Position numbers and translations under genes: made by a program
Notes under the pieces: generated by a model
The model's database searches: none
What the model was told of the DNA's origin: nothing
What the model saw: the letters and a program-made list of their open reading frames with translations, nothing else
Shown here: positions 24,769-33,219 of the stretch, piece after piece
Layout of the letters: each line of letters starts with the position of its first letter
Position numbering within the stretch: position 1 is the stretch's first letter
Assembly (NCBI GenBank): GCA_023436585.1
Contig: JAEZIN010000009.1
Span: 41,653 to 105,652 of the forward strand
DNA: 64,000 nucleotides
DNA from: Bacillota bacterium
GTDB taxonomy: Bacteria; Bacillota; Clostridia; Christensenellales; Aristaeellaceae
Direction of reading: 5' to 3'

Positions 24769-24797
24769 CGGCTTGCCACAAAATGGCAGGCCGTATT
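24769..24797 (+). terminator. Terminator of the GH172/GH183 operon
   Basis: CGGCTTGCCA (24769-24778) pairs with TGGCAGGCCG (24784-24793) around CAAAA, followed by TATTTCT. It lies 80 bases after the last GH172 gene. Confidence 0.7.
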
Positions 24798-24865
24798 TCT
24801 ATGGAGGGGGTACTTTGCTATTCCTATAAGCACATAACGTTCTGCTACCGCTTGTATATGGAAAA

Positions 24866-24889
24866 AGACCTGCCGCATTTGGCAAGTCT
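24866..24889. repeat. C/A-mismatch hairpin, copy a
   Basis: AGAC-C-TGCC, loop GCATTT, GGCA-A-GTCT. The stem is interrupted by a single C/A mismatch. Three similar hairpins lie at 28639, 31336 and 35386. Confidence 0.5.
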
Positions 24890-24931
24890 CCTTATGAGAC
24901 TAATCTCCCACTACATTTCTGACCACATTTT

Positions 24932-25921
24932 TCATCGCAGCTTAATGGGCAGCAGCAGATCAAGCTGTGTATCTTCCATTTTTGCGCCGTTTTGCATCAG
25001 GTTATAATAATTCAATGCTTCCTCAAAGCATGGCCGCCCATCGTCCGCTTCGTATTTTTCGCTTGCGTTTGCCCATTCGGTAAGCAGGCGCCAGTCCGTT
25101 TGAAAATTCCAATCTCGCAATACATGGGCGGCATATAAGCCTCCGCCAAATGTCTTTTTTGTTAAAGGGGCCGTAACGACCATTTCCTCTGGTATGGATA
25201 CCCATGCCTCATATGCTGCAGCCGTCCCCTCAACGCCGACCTTTAGGTCTTCTCTGGAACAGTCAAAACCCATCCCTCTGGCATCGGGTTTGATTTTTAA
25301 GAGTCCGGTTTCCCACACAAATTGTTCTATCTTGCTGGTAGCTTCCGGCCCCACACCCCATTCAAACTCCCCCGAAGCGTAAGAAGCGGCTACGGTCATA
25401 GGCGGCACATAAACGATCCGTACGTTTTTTTCCTCCAGCTTACTTAACGCTTCAATTGCTTTGTTCAGATCGTCCATTGATTTTTCCTCCTGCAATGTGT
25501 TTTTTTGAAAAGATATACTATCCACAACGGCAAACACAGAGCTTTCCCCAAGATAATCAAGCTGTAAGTGCATATTCGCTTTTTCTTGCAATTCACGAAC
25601 AAGCCAGCTGAGAATAGATTTAACGGTTGATACGGCTGTGATCTGCTCATCTAATTCACGTATGTTGCGCTCGAATATATCAATCACGCTCACAGCATCA
25701 CTGTTGCCAAAAATCTCTTGGATCTGCTTCACAGGAACACGAAGTTTCCGCAATATAATGATTTGACGAAGCCGGCGTATTGCATCTTCATCATAAACCC
25801 GGTACGCATAATCTTCCATGCGCCGGCTTTCAATCAAGCCGATTTGTTCATAATAACGCAGCATACGGCTTGATATGCCAAGGTTTTTCGATACCGCACG
25901 AACGGCTTGCAATGGATTCAT
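24932..25921 (-). CDS. MerR-family regulator with GyrI-like effector domain
   Basis: A 329-residue regulator. The N-terminal MerR helix-turn-helix is VSKNLGISSRMLRYYEQIGL and the wing has YRVYDEDAIRRLRQIIILRKL. A dimerisation helix follows (~residues 75-130). Residues ~165-329 are a GyrI/BmrR-type multidrug- or ligand-binding domain (VRIVYVPPMTVAASYASGEF, GFDCSREDLKVGVEG, YEAWVSIPEEMVV). Such proteins bind lipophilic compounds and switch on efflux or detoxification genes. Its promoter has the 19-base spacer typical of MerR control with a palindrome inside it, so it regulates itself. No transporter is adjacent on this strand; the target may be the neighbouring DUF1428 gene. Confidence 0.88.
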   Translation of the reverse strand: MNPLQAVRAVSKNLGISSRMLRYYEQIGLIESRRMEDYAYRVYDEDAIRRLRQIIILRKLRVPVKQIQEIFGNSDAVSVIDIFERNIRELDEQITAVSTVKSILSWLVRELQEKANMHLQLDYLGESSVFAVVDSISFQKNTLQEEKSMDDLNKAIEALSKLEEKNVRIVYVPPMTVAASYASGEFEWGVGPEATSKIEQFVWETGLLKIKPDARGMGFDCSREDLKVGVEGTAAAYEAWVSIPEEMVVTAPLTKKTFGGGLYAAHVLRDWNFQTDWRLLTEWANASEKYEADDGRPCFEEALNYYNLMQNGAKMEDTQLDLLLPIKLR

Positions 25922-25948
25922 TGTGTGTTTGCACTTCCTTTCAAGACA

Positions 25949-25979
25949 ATCATAAAGTACGACACGGTGTCCGTGTCAA
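25949..25979 (-). promoter_or_regulatory. MerR-type promoter with 19-base spacer and operator
   Basis: On the minus strand TTGACA (25974-25979) and TATGAT (25949-25954) are separated by 19 bases. The spacer holds the inverted repeat GACACGG-ACA-CCGTGTC. This overlong spacer is the hallmark of promoters untwisted by MerR activators. Confidence 0.85.
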
Positions 25980-26189
25980 GAGAAAGTTTGAAAATCACCG
26001 GCCTGATAAAAATTTGCATGTAAACAAGGAGGCCCGGCTCGGCGTACACGGCACACTGGGCTGCCTGTCACCGGTGGCGTTCAAGAAAATCTATACCCCA
26101 TCATTACTGTCCGATTTTGGTTTGACAATCCAGGGTACGTGGTATATTACTATTGAAAACCAATACATAAAAAGGGAGTGAATAAATAC

Positions 26190-26570
26190 ATGGCAAAGTA
26201 TGTAGACGGATTTGTGCTTGTAATTCCAAAAGACAAAGCTGAGGAATATAAGAAAATGGCAGAAGGCGGCCGTGATACGTGGATGAAGTGTGGCGCGCTT
26301 GAATACTATGAATGCCGTGGCGATGACCTTATCCCCCAGGAAATGGGCGGTGAGAAAGCGCGTGCATTTACCGAAATGACTGGAGCAGCAAGTGGTGATA
26401 CCGTATGGTTTTCTTTTATCGTCTTTCAATCCAAAGAACATCGGGATGAAGTCAATGCGAAAGTAATGGAAGAAATGAATAAGCAGATGGAAGGACATGA
26501 AGACATGTCGATGCCTTTTGACATGAAGCAAATGGCTTATGGCGGTTTTCAAGTTGAAGTAGAAGGCTAG
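26190..26570 (+). CDS. DUF1428 family protein
   Basis: A 126-residue cytoplasmic protein starting MAKYVDGFVLVIPKDKAEEY, the typical opening of DUF1428, a dimeric ferredoxin-like alpha/beta fold family of unknown biochemical role. The segment TVWFSFIVFQSKEHRDEVNAKVM is also characteristic. A Met-rich C-terminal stretch (EGHEDMSMPFDMKQMAYGG) is noticeable. The ATG at 26190 fits the family N-terminus better than the in-frame GTG at 26178. It is divergent from the MerR/GyrI gene, with 268 bases between them, and ends in a good terminator. Confidence 0.82.
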   Translation: MAKYVDGFVLVIPKDKAEEYKKMAEGGRDTWMKCGALEYYECRGDDLIPQEMGGEKARAFTEMTGAASGDTVWFSFIVFQSKEHRDEVNAKVMEEMNKQMEGHEDMSMPFDMKQMAYGGFQVEVEG

Positions 26571-26592
26571 AGACATGACGTGTAATCACGAA

Positions 26593-26621
26593 GCCGCTCT
26601 CAGCCATGAGGGCGGCTTTTA
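26593..26621 (+). terminator. Terminator of the DUF1428 gene
   Basis: GCCGCTCTCA pairs with TGAGGGCGGC around GCCA (one wobble), followed by TTTTAT. Confidence 0.85.
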
Positions 26622-26693
26622 TATTGCGCAGTGAATATACAGGCATACAAAAATGGAGGTGTTCGTTTAGACTATTTCAGAAGCCTTCCATGA

Positions 26694-27488
26694 TTAGCTC
26701 GGAGTAAGCATATAACCATTCACCATAACCCCTATAATACCCCATGCTGTACCAAGTATAGCACCGGCTAAAACATCTCTTGGGTAGTGCATCCCAACAT
26801 AAATCCGTGTAATTCCAACCAACAAGGCAATAGCATACAATCCTATCCATAGATAAATATTGAATTGATAATAGTGCATAATTAAGGAAGCCAAGAAAAA
26901 CGCCTGACCCGTATGGCCGCTTGGGAATGATCTGCCGCTGGCTTTAGAACCAACAATGCGAATCTTTTTCAACTTGATATAAGGTCTGGCACGGCGAATA
27001 AATAATTTTATGATCTCAATCATTAACCCTAAAGTGATTACGCCAAAGATTAGGGAATAGGCAAATAGCCTGCTTTCGGTAAAATAAAATATCAGCGCGA
27101 GTATTAGCGCAAAAACAAAATGCCCAAGCTGAGTAAGTCCAAGCATGCACCAATCCAATAAAGGCGGGCGTTTCCCGCGTGAGTTAAAAAATAAGAAAAT
27201 CCATTCATCCGCTTTTTGTCCCTCATTCCAAGTAACCGAGACGGTTACCAGACTAAAAAATATTAACAGCGTTACTAAAACAGTATTTGCTTTTATAGAA
27301 ACCCATAATTTTGCCCAAAACTCAAGGGGCATTTGAAATGAAATAAATATCAAAATTAGTACAAGCAATACTATCCAATAAGAATGCTTAACATGACTCG
27401 TCCAAGAAATAAGTTTTTTGAAAACACCTGGAACCTGTAATTCTGGAATCTCGATTTCTTTTATTGGTTTTGTACTTCTATTTTTCAA
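26694..27488 (-). CDS. PAP2-family membrane phosphatase
   Basis: A 264-residue membrane protein with the three phosphatase motifs of the PAP2/BacA-like superfamily: KLFIRRARP, then FPSGHT, then RIYVGMHYPRDV (residues ~165-245). About six transmembrane segments surround them. It probably dephosphorylates a lipid phosphate such as phosphatidic acid or an isoprenoid pyrophosphate at the membrane. A TTG start at 27488 with AGGTGATC fits; longer readings run deep into the lipid-kinase gene. It overlaps the kinase by about ten bases, making a kinase/phosphatase lipid pair. The pair is more AT-rich than its neighbours, hinting at transfer. Confidence 0.85.
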   Translation of the reverse strand: MKNRSTKPIKEIEIPELQVPGVFKKLISWTSHVKHSYWIVLLVLILIFISFQMPLEFWAKLWVSIKANTVLVTLLIFFSLVTVSVTWNEGQKADEWIFLFFNSRGKRPPLLDWCMLGLTQLGHFVFALILALIFYFTESRLFAYSLIFGVITLGLMIEIIKLFIRRARPYIKLKKIRIVGSKASGRSFPSGHTGQAFFLASLIMHYYQFNIYLWIGLYAIALLVGITRIYVGMHYPRDVLAGAILGTAWGIIGVMVNGYMLTPS

Positions 27489-28428
27489 AACGATCACCTG
27501 ACTTATTTCTATCTTTGGTCTTCCCTGCTGGCACCAATACTGACAGGGCACGTTTCTGTATATCAATTTTGACGGAACCCTCACCAATCTTTGTGCCATC
27601 CGCCATAATGGGCATAGGAGGTACGGTGTCAATTGTTATACTGCGTGCGCGATAATGCTGTATGCGAGGATCTCGTTCAAAATCGGTCCCCGGGCTTTTC
27701 ATCGCGTGTCGAATTAAAGCTAATTTTGATTGGTCTGCAAAAAATAAAACATCAACTAATCCGTCTTCCAACGAATCATTGGAGCCTACTTGAAAATGAC
27801 GGAAAATATAAGGCACATTGGAGATCAATACCACATGACCGGTAAAATGGAACTCTATTTCATTGTCCAACAATATTTGTATTTCAGATGGTTGAGTGGT
27901 CGTTATAGTAGCTATAAAATCACCAATCCGTGTTAAATCACCGTGCAGAATATCATCTGAAGATGGAAATATAGCCGAAAATAGCCCAACCGAACAAACT
28001 TCAATGCAATGCGTCATTTGATTGTTGCAAGTACAATTACTTATATCTATTTTTTTGTGCCGGCCACTTGCGATAACAGCAACGGATGATGCGATATCTG
28101 TTGAAATTCCCAGACTATATGCAATATTATTCTGAGTTCCGGTTGGAATAATGCCAAGAATCGCGTTTGTACCGATCAATTCCTTCGCAACAGAAGAAAC
28201 AGTACCATCGCCTCCACAAGCTATAAACAAACGAATTCCTTGCCCGATAGCCTCCTGTATGACTTTGGGCAAATCACAGTCTGGTTCAATTAAATAAGGT
28301 TCGGTATGAATATCCGTAGCCTGTAGCTCCTCAGCTACCTCCATGAACTTCTTATTTGCTTCATCGGCTGCACCGGCATTGGGATTAAAAATGAGTTTAG
28401 CATGCAACCTGCGCTTTCTTGTTTCCAT
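27478..28428 (-). CDS. Diacylglycerol/lipid kinase (YegS/DgkB-like)
   Basis: A 316-residue lipid kinase of the DAGK catalytic superfamily. The nucleotide-binding signature LFIACGGDGTVSSVAKEL is near residue 70, preceded by KLIFNPNAGAADEANKK, and GIIPTGTQNNIAYSLGI carries the conserved PxGTxN-like element. The C-terminal beta domain has EDGLVDVLFFADQSK. It phosphorylates a membrane lipid alcohol, probably diacylglycerol. It is upstream of and overlaps the PAP2 gene. A Cys-rich patch (SNCTCNNQMTHCIEVC, ~residue 150) is unusual for the family. GAGGAG precedes the ATG. Confidence 0.9.
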   Translation of the reverse strand: METRKRRLHAKLIFNPNAGAADEANKKFMEVAEELQATDIHTEPYLIEPDCDLPKVIQEAIGQGIRLFIACGGDGTVSSVAKELIGTNAILGIIPTGTQNNIAYSLGISTDIASSVAVIASGRHKKIDISNCTCNNQMTHCIEVCSVGLFSAIFPSSDDILHGDLTRIGDFIATITTTQPSEIQILLDNEIEFHFTGHVVLISNVPYIFRHFQVGSNDSLEDGLVDVLFFADQSKLALIRHAMKSPGTDFERDPRIQHYRARSITIDTVPPMPIMADGTKIGEGSVKIDIQKRALSVLVPAGKTKDRNKSGDRFEK

Positions 28429-28638
28429 GCCAAATTCTCCTCATTCGATTTAGTCCATTTTTAGCCGCTATCAATAAAAGCTTTACCAAACAACCTTCCG
28501 TTTAGACATTGCATTTCATTCCAAATTACTGAGAATGCAAGTATGTAAGCCATTGCCATGCCAAAAGACCTGCCCGTGTACTCCAGCAAATTCTCAGCTA
28601 AAGGCCAGAATTATCATGCGATTTGCATGTATTCAAAA

Positions 28639-28662
28639 AAGCCCGCCGCAACCGGCGAGCTT
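28639..28662. repeat. C/A-mismatch hairpin, copy b, in a 380-bp gap
   Basis: AAGC-C-CGCCG, loop CAAC, CGGCG-A-GCTT. It is nearly identical to copy d at 35386, including flanking GCACCA. The surrounding interval 28429-28808 has no gene that can be supported. Confidence 0.5.
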
Positions 28663-28808
28663 ATATGCACCACCATATGTCGTTATACATGGCTAAATGG
28701 ACATGAGTTGATATAATACAATACACGGAGGACAGGAGGCCGAATAATTGTACCGTATTTTTCGAGGGAGGTGTGCATCCTTACACGGCATCTGGTCATT
28801 TACCAAAG

Positions 28809-29549
28809 TTAAACCTTGATTGATCCCAAGAAAAAAAACCTAATGGCTGCCAGCCAGGAAAAGATTGCCCAGGGAACAAGGGATGCCAGTGCGAAGTACA
28901 TGCCGAGCGTCCCGGCGGTAGAGGGGATAAGCATCAGCAGACCGGAAACAAGGCCAATAACGGCCATCTTTTTTCCGTAGAGGACGCTGCTAGTCATGAC
29001 GCGGGCAATGATAATCAGGCATATAGCACTCAAGATATAGTAAATATCAAAGGCTGTGCCTTTCCACTGAAGGATCAGCGCTTGGCCGGCTGCAAGGCAC
29101 GCGGCTTTATCCGGCTCCGCGGTGCTTGCTGCAAATTGCTGGCTCAAGATCAGCATATCAAATGCCGGATTGGATGCATAGTAGGCTGCAGTAGCCAATA
29201 TACCGCATATAAAAGCGATGAGCATCAGAGACTCATTCTTTTTTCTGAGAGACAGATAAAAGGCAAGATACATTAGTGCTACAATGGTATTGTTGATGAT
29301 ATATAGAACGTCAAGGTGCATAAGCCCCAGAATCCAGCTGCTTTGAAACAGTTGAAACCACGCAAGCACAGTCTTGGGTGTCGGCCACAAGGTATACACC
29401 GCAATCTGAACAGCTATCAATACGAGCATCACGATGGCCGCTATTCCCGTGATGAAGTAAAGCAGGCGCCACTTTTGAAGCTCTGCTTCGTGCTGGAAAT
29501 GGATCCTGTCTTGCACAGACATGGCTTGATAGGAATCTTGAAAAAACAT
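28809..29549 (-). CDS. DUF4386-like integral membrane protein
   Basis: A 246-residue membrane protein with about six transmembrane helices (first at residues ~30-55, LLYFITGIAAIVMLVLIAVQ). The order and spacing of helices, and the loop after helix 4 with a conserved ASNPAF-like segment, resemble the DUF4386 family, whose function is not known. It is the last gene of a four-gene TetR-flavodoxin-FMN-binding operon, 25 bases after the FMN-binding gene. The start at 29549 has AGGAG nine bases away. It could be a membrane partner in electron transfer, but that is inference from position only. Confidence 0.65.
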   Translation of the reverse strand: MFFQDSYQAMSVQDRIHFQHEAELQKWRLLYFITGIAAIVMLVLIAVQIAVYTLWPTPKTVLAWFQLFQSSWILGLMHLDVLYIINNTIVALMYLAFYLSLRKKNESLMLIAFICGILATAAYYASNPAFDMLILSQQFAASTAEPDKAACLAAGQALILQWKGTAFDIYYILSAICLIIIARVMTSSVLYGKKMAVIGLVSGLLMLIPSTAGTLGMYFALASLVPWAIFSWLAAIRFFFLGSIKV

Positions 29550-29574
29550 ATCTCTTCGCTCCTGTTCTGCTGTG

Positions 29575-29979
29575 CTATGGCTGACGGCCAAGCAGCGCGT
29601 TTTCGATTGCCTTCAATATGACCTTGCTGCTGTACGTGGCACCTGCTACGACATCTACCTGCAGGGATTGGGCATCCAACACCTTCCCTGGAATAGCTTC
29701 CGCCAAAGCGCCTTGTCCGTTTTTATGCTCCATCAAATCGATTGCGGTGATCCTGTGGTCCCTTACCGTAACGCTGACCTTTGCTGAAACGGGAAAGACG
29801 GAATAGCTGCCCAAGTAGGTTCCATCCTCCAGCGCGGCCATGTCGATCTGCGCCAGCGCCGTGTCTGCAAGCAACTTAAGGTTTGACTCAATGTTCCTAT
29901 AAATCCCCCGTATGACAAGCAATGCGGCGGCAAGAATCAAAATGACGATGACCAAAATCACAGCGCGCTTTCTTCTCAT
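29575..29979 (-). CDS. FMN-binding domain protein (RnfG-like), membrane-anchored
   Basis: A 134-residue protein. An N-terminal transmembrane anchor (residues ~5-28, RAVILVIVILILAAALLVIR) is followed by an extracytoplasmic FMN-binding domain ending in DVVAGATYSSKVILKAIENAL. The S/GAT motif there is where FMN is covalently attached to Thr in RnfG/NqrC-type proteins. It likely carries electrons at the outer face of the membrane. The start at 29979 has AAGGGA; an in-frame TTG at 29985 is less likely. Neighbours are a flavodoxin upstream and a DUF4386-like protein downstream, all under one TetR-controlled promoter. Confidence 0.85.
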   Translation of the reverse strand: MRRKRAVILVIVILILAAALLVIRGIYRNIESNLKLLADTALAQIDMAALEDGTYLGSYSVFPVSAKVSVTVRDHRITAIDLMEHKNGQGALAEAIPGKVLDAQSLQVDVVAGATYSSKVILKAIENALLGRQP

Positions 29980-30010
29980 GCTCAAAATCCCTTCCGCATC
30001 GTGCCGCTGC

Positions 30011-30490
30011 TCAGCGGCTTAAGATGCCTGCGCTCAGCTTTGAAGCCACCGCTTCGATCTGAGTTTCACGCGTTGCCGCCTTCGACCAATGAACGATGTC
30101 CGATCCAGTAACGATTGCGCCCTTGGCCTGTACGGTTTGACACAGCTGATTTAATGCACGGTTTCCGCCCAGGAAGGCGTAGGGAAAGAAATGCGTCATA
30201 AAGCAGCCAGCTTTTTTGCCGCGAAGGGGCTCAATGCCGCTCAGATACGCCTGCATGACCGGCGAGAGCGAAAAGCCTCGTACAGGCGCGCCAAAGAGCA
30301 ATGCATCGTATGCGCTGATGTCGGGCTTTTCTATGAGCTTGATTTTTCCAACGTCGGTTTCCTCGTCGTTTGCCGCGGATACCCTTTGGATGGAGACCAT
30401 ATGTCCGGCAGCTGAGAGCTTTTCCTTTATCTTTTGCGCCAGCAAAAGCGTATTACCCGTTTGCGAATGAACGATGATCCCAATGTTCAT
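30011..30490 (-). CDS. Flavodoxin-family protein
   Basis: A 159-residue flavodoxin-like fold. The FMN phosphate loop is HSQTGNTLLLAQKI, with LLFGAPVRGFSLSPVMQAYL and the KKAGCFMTHFFP strand following. It probably acts as a cytoplasmic NAD(P)H:quinone-type or electron-transfer flavoprotein. The ribosome site CGGAGG is ideal. It lies 14 bases downstream of tetR and upstream of the FMN-binding protein, so the operon appears to serve flavin-based redox chemistry. Confidence 0.88.
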   Translation of the reverse strand: MNIGIIVHSQTGNTLLLAQKIKEKLSAAGHMVSIQRVSAANDEETDVGKIKLIEKPDISAYDALLFGAPVRGFSLSPVMQAYLSGIEPLRGKKAGCFMTHFFPYAFLGGNRALNQLCQTVQAKGAIVTGSDIVHWSKAATRETQIEAVASKLSAGILSR

Positions 30491-30504
30491 AGCTGCACCT
30501 CCGT

Positions 30505-31089
30505 TTATAGTAGAAAGTCAACAATTTTATCAAGGTCTCGGTACAGGTTTGCCGCGTCAACCAAGTCACCGTTGTTGGAGAAGCTTAGCATCAGCATTCC
30601 GTGTATCGCGTAGATCAGCGTTTTGGCGGCGACTTCCACATCTTCCTCCCTTAGCCTCCCGCTTTGCACAAAAACTTGGAATGATTCACGCCACATAGCG
30701 CCAAAGTCCGGCTCCGTGGGGGCATCCTTCAATCCATCGGGTTGTTTCAACGGATACAAATAGAAGAACTTGAAGACGTTTGGATGGTCCAGATAATACT
30801 GAATGTATGCTTTGAACGCGTCTTTCACCTCTGCCAGGTCCTTCAACGGGTACTGCACATCTTTGCGCAGGATTTCCATCAGATCCAGGATCATGAACCC
30901 CTTTGTTTCCAACAGCAGTTCATTGAGGTCCTGAAAGTAACTGTATAGGGTCGGGTAAGAATAGCCCGCAGCATCCGCAATTTTTCGCACCGAAACATTT
31001 TCCACCCCCTGGCTCACAATCATATCCTTGGCTGCCTCAAGAAAATACATTTTTGTTCTGTTCCGTTTTCGACTCTGCTTCTCGCTCAT
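30505..31089 (-). CDS. TetR-family regulator of the flavodoxin operon
   Basis: A 194-residue TetR regulator with DNA-binding helices MIVSQGVENVSVRKIADAAG and YSYPTLYSYFQDLNELLL (residues ~23-60) and a helical C-terminal ligand domain. The start at 31089 has AGGAGCG upstream; the frame continues further but contains the promoter. It is the first gene of its operon and two TAAC-N3-GTT palindromes lie between promoter and start, so autorepression is expected. The ligand is unknown; electrophiles or quinones would fit flavodoxin targets. Confidence 0.9.
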   Translation of the reverse strand: MSEKQSRKRNRTKMYFLEAAKDMIVSQGVENVSVRKIADAAGYSYPTLYSYFQDLNELLLETKGFMILDLMEILRKDVQYPLKDLAEVKDAFKAYIQYYLDHPNVFKFFYLYPLKQPDGLKDAPTEPDFGAMWRESFQVFVQSGRLREEDVEVAAKTLIYAIHGMLMLSFSNNGDLVDAANLYRDLDKIVDFLL

Positions 31090-31157
31090 CGTACGCTCCT
31101 TTGCGCCTGGTGCTTTGCTGGCCGCGCCTATCAGGGCAGCCACTCGTTTAAAAAATC

Positions 31158-31215
31158 TAACGTCGTTTAATTTTTTTAACAGTGTTAGTATAACGCGGCA
31201 CCTGCAGCATGTCAA
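31158..31215 (-). promoter_or_regulatory. Promoter and paired TetR operators
   Basis: On the minus strand TTGACA (31210-31215), 17 bases, TATACT (31187-31192). Downstream are TAACAGTGTTA (31177-31187) and TAACGTCGTTTA (31158-31169), two copies of a TAAC-N3-GTT(A) dyad about two helical turns apart. Confidence 0.75.
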
Positions 31216-31335
31216 TAGGTAAACCAAAATATATTTTTTGTGCGGAAAAGGAAATTCTCGCATCGTCAAACTGTACTACCCCGCCGCTCTTTACATAACA
31301 ATCATCCCCTGTTCATCATTTCGCAGACGACGAAA

Positions 31336-31361
31336 AAGACCCGTCGCATTTGACGAGTCTT
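31336..31361. repeat. C/A-mismatch hairpin, copy c
   Basis: AAGAC-C-CGTC, loop GCATTT, GACG-A-GTCTT, followed by TCTATGGAACGAATG. It resembles copies a, b and d. The rest of 31216-31482 shows nothing further. Confidence 0.5.
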
Positions 31362-31482
31362 TCTATGGAACGAATGTCCCTTTTCATGTACATATGATAT
31401 TCGTTATGCAGATGCTGGGTACAAGAGGATGCACCCACTCGCGCCTGCGCCAAAGGCTATACGAACAATGTACTTCCGTTCA

Positions 31483-32076
31483 TTACTCCACTGTCAATGT
31501 TTTAAGCGCATTCTCCCAAAGCGGTTGCGCCTTTGAAAAATCCCACGGTGCGGCGGAAAGCTGGAAATAAATATCCTGATCGCCCGGCGCATCGATGAAG
31601 TAATGTCCCAATGTGAATTTCTGGCCCATGACAGCAGCATTTATGATGCAGCGAACGGTGGGCATTTCGTATTCCATCTTATCAACGCTGACGAATTCAT
31701 ACTCCGCAAAGCCAAGCTGTTCGACGGCTGCCCGGGCCGATTTCTCTTCACCGTCAAAGACGTTGTTTCCTACGTAACGAACCCAGAAATTGGCCGATCC
31801 AACATAGGGCTCCAGCAGATTATAGGATTTAAACGTATCGTTTGAAGCGGTGGTCAAAAAGCTCCAGCCCTCGGCTGGCGTGACTGTAAAGGTTTTGATC
31901 TCACCGGCTGCATTTACTATTTCCGGGCTGGCAGAGCTTTGCGCAGGAGCGGTCTTGCTTTGATCGGGCTGACTATTCTGTGAGGCTGCTCCCCCTGCAG
32001 AGGATGGGGTCATTTGGCCGCAGCCGGTAAGCGTCAGTGTCAAAACCAGCAGGAGAATGCTAAAAATACGCTTCAT
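31483..32076 (-). CDS. Lipoprotein of unknown function
   Basis: A 197-residue lipoprotein. The signal peptide ends in a clear lipobox, LTLTGC, followed by a Ser/Gln/Pro-rich linker (residues ~20-50) that tethers the domain to the membrane. The folded part (~55-197) starts IKTFTVTPAEGWSF and contains FWVRYVGNNVFDGEEKSARA. This resembles small stress-type lipoprotein domains that measure or bind at the surface, but no family can be named. TTGGAGGAAAA precedes the ATG. It is last in the zinc-ribbon operon, 38 bases after the 250-residue protein. Confidence 0.75.
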   Translation of the reverse strand: MKRIFSILLLVLTLTLTGCGQMTPSSAGGAASQNSQPDQSKTAPAQSSASPEIVNAAGEIKTFTVTPAEGWSFLTTASNDTFKSYNLLEPYVGSANFWVRYVGNNVFDGEEKSARAAVEQLGFAEYEFVSVDKMEYEMPTVRCIINAAVMGQKFTLGHYFIDAPGDQDIYFQLSAAPWDFSKAQPLWENALKTLTVE

Positions 32077-32114
32077 GGGTTTTCCTCCAAAATCATTTGT
32101 TTTCATGGGCTGGT

Positions 32115-32867
32115 TTACAGCTTATGCCCGCAGCCCCCGCAGAACTTGCCGCCGGGCATAATTACCTCGCCGCAGCCAGGGCATTTATTCGTGACCGGTG
32201 CAGTCAAGGACCCTCCGCAGTGATTGCAAAAACGAATTCCCTGAGCATTGGTCTTGCCGCATTGGGGACAAGTTTTAAGCTCCAGCGATCCGCCGCAATT
32301 GTTACAGAATTTTCCCGCTCCGGCGGGCTTGCCGCAGGCGGGACAGACCACCGTTTTACTCTCCAGCTTGCCGTGCCATACAACGGCACTCTCGGCAGCT
32401 TCCTCAATATTGCGGCGCATGGCTTCAGCCCGCCCCTTGGAAACCGCCACCTCCTGACGGGGAGCACAATCGGTACATAGCATCTCGTCCTCATTGTAAC
32501 AGGCATCGCAAACCCAATTGTGGCAGCCGTGGCAGCGGTGGAAGTGATGCTGGGCTTCGTTTTTTGCCCGCTCGAAAGCTTTCTCGTGCTCCTTCTGCCA
32601 TTCGGGGCTCATGTCGGTGAAGCGTTCAGAGAGTACGCTGCTGCCCCGTTCCAGCGAGTAGCCGATGTCTCCCAGCCTTCCGCCGAGCAAACTCCCGATG
32701 GCGCCGATCCCCTGAGCAAGCCCCCGCAGCCCCCGCCCCTTTTTGCATGTTTCTGATTCGATAAAACTGCTTTTGAATCCATCCTGGCATAGATCGCAGT
32801 AAAAGGTATACTGAAATCCCGCCTCGGTGGAATTGTCCTCGTAATTGCGCGCAAAGGAATGCAGCAT
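32115..32867 (-). CDS. Multi-zinc-ribbon protein
   Basis: A 250-residue protein with many CxxC knuckles. An N-terminal pair FYCDLCQDGF is near residue 24. A central region holds CHGCHNWVCDACYNEDEMLCTDCA (a treble-cleft-like cluster, residues ~110-135). Three C-terminal zinc ribbons have the form CPxCG...FCxxCGG (CPACGKPAGAGKFCNNCGG, CPQCGKTNAQGIRFCNHCGG, CPGCGEVIMPGGKFCGGCGH). A Gly-rich GLRGLAQGIGAIGSLLGGRL segment could insert in or lie on the membrane. No enzyme motif is visible. It clusters with two other zinc-ribbon genes and a lipoprotein. Confidence 0.8.
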   Translation of the reverse strand: MLHSFARNYEDNSTEAGFQYTFYCDLCQDGFKSSFIESETCKKGRGLRGLAQGIGAIGSLLGGRLGDIGYSLERGSSVLSERFTDMSPEWQKEHEKAFERAKNEAQHHFHRCHGCHNWVCDACYNEDEMLCTDCAPRQEVAVSKGRAEAMRRNIEEAAESAVVWHGKLESKTVVCPACGKPAGAGKFCNNCGGSLELKTCPQCGKTNAQGIRFCNHCGGSLTAPVTNKCPGCGEVIMPGGKFCGGCGHKL

Positions 32868-32876
32868 GTTATTCCC

Positions 32877-33215
32877 TCATTTCCTGACTTGTTTCATTGG
32901 ATGACCGCAATCAGTGCAATGGTTATTCTCAAAAAACTGAAGTGCGCCGCATCGGGAATTTGTGCATCGTACCATCAGCGTCCCACCGCAATGCTCGCAG
33001 GCTTCCTGTACAAAGGTCTGCTTACCGCAGGCAGGGCAATCAATATGCAGAGATCTTCCGCAGCCTGCGCAAAGGGCCTGTCCTTTTTCGACGGAACGCA
33101 AACAGGACGGGCAGTGATAGCCGAACGGGCTTCGGCTCCGGCAAGCAGGGCAGAAGCGGGCATCCGTCTCAATATAAGCGCCACAAAGAAGGCAGGGCCG
33201 TTTATAAGAGGCCAT
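32877..33215 (-). CDS. Small zinc-ribbon protein
   Basis: A 112-residue protein almost entirely made of Cys knuckles, with about nine CxxC or CxxxxC pairs: CLLCGAYIETDARFCPACRS, CPSCLRSVEKGQALCAGCGR, CPACGKQTFVQEACEHCGG, CTNSRCG and CTDCGH. It would bind about four zinc ions, with rubredoxin-like ribbons in tandem. It has no catalytic motif and is probably a scaffold or adaptor. AGGGGGGATAAG precedes the ATG at 33215. It sits four bases downstream of the third zinc-ribbon gene, so the genes are translationally close. Confidence 0.8.
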   Translation of the reverse strand: MASYKRPCLLCGAYIETDARFCPACRSRSPFGYHCPSCLRSVEKGQALCAGCGRSLHIDCPACGKQTFVQEACEHCGGTLMVRCTNSRCGALQFFENNHCTDCGHPMKQVRK

Positions 33216-33219
33216 AGGC

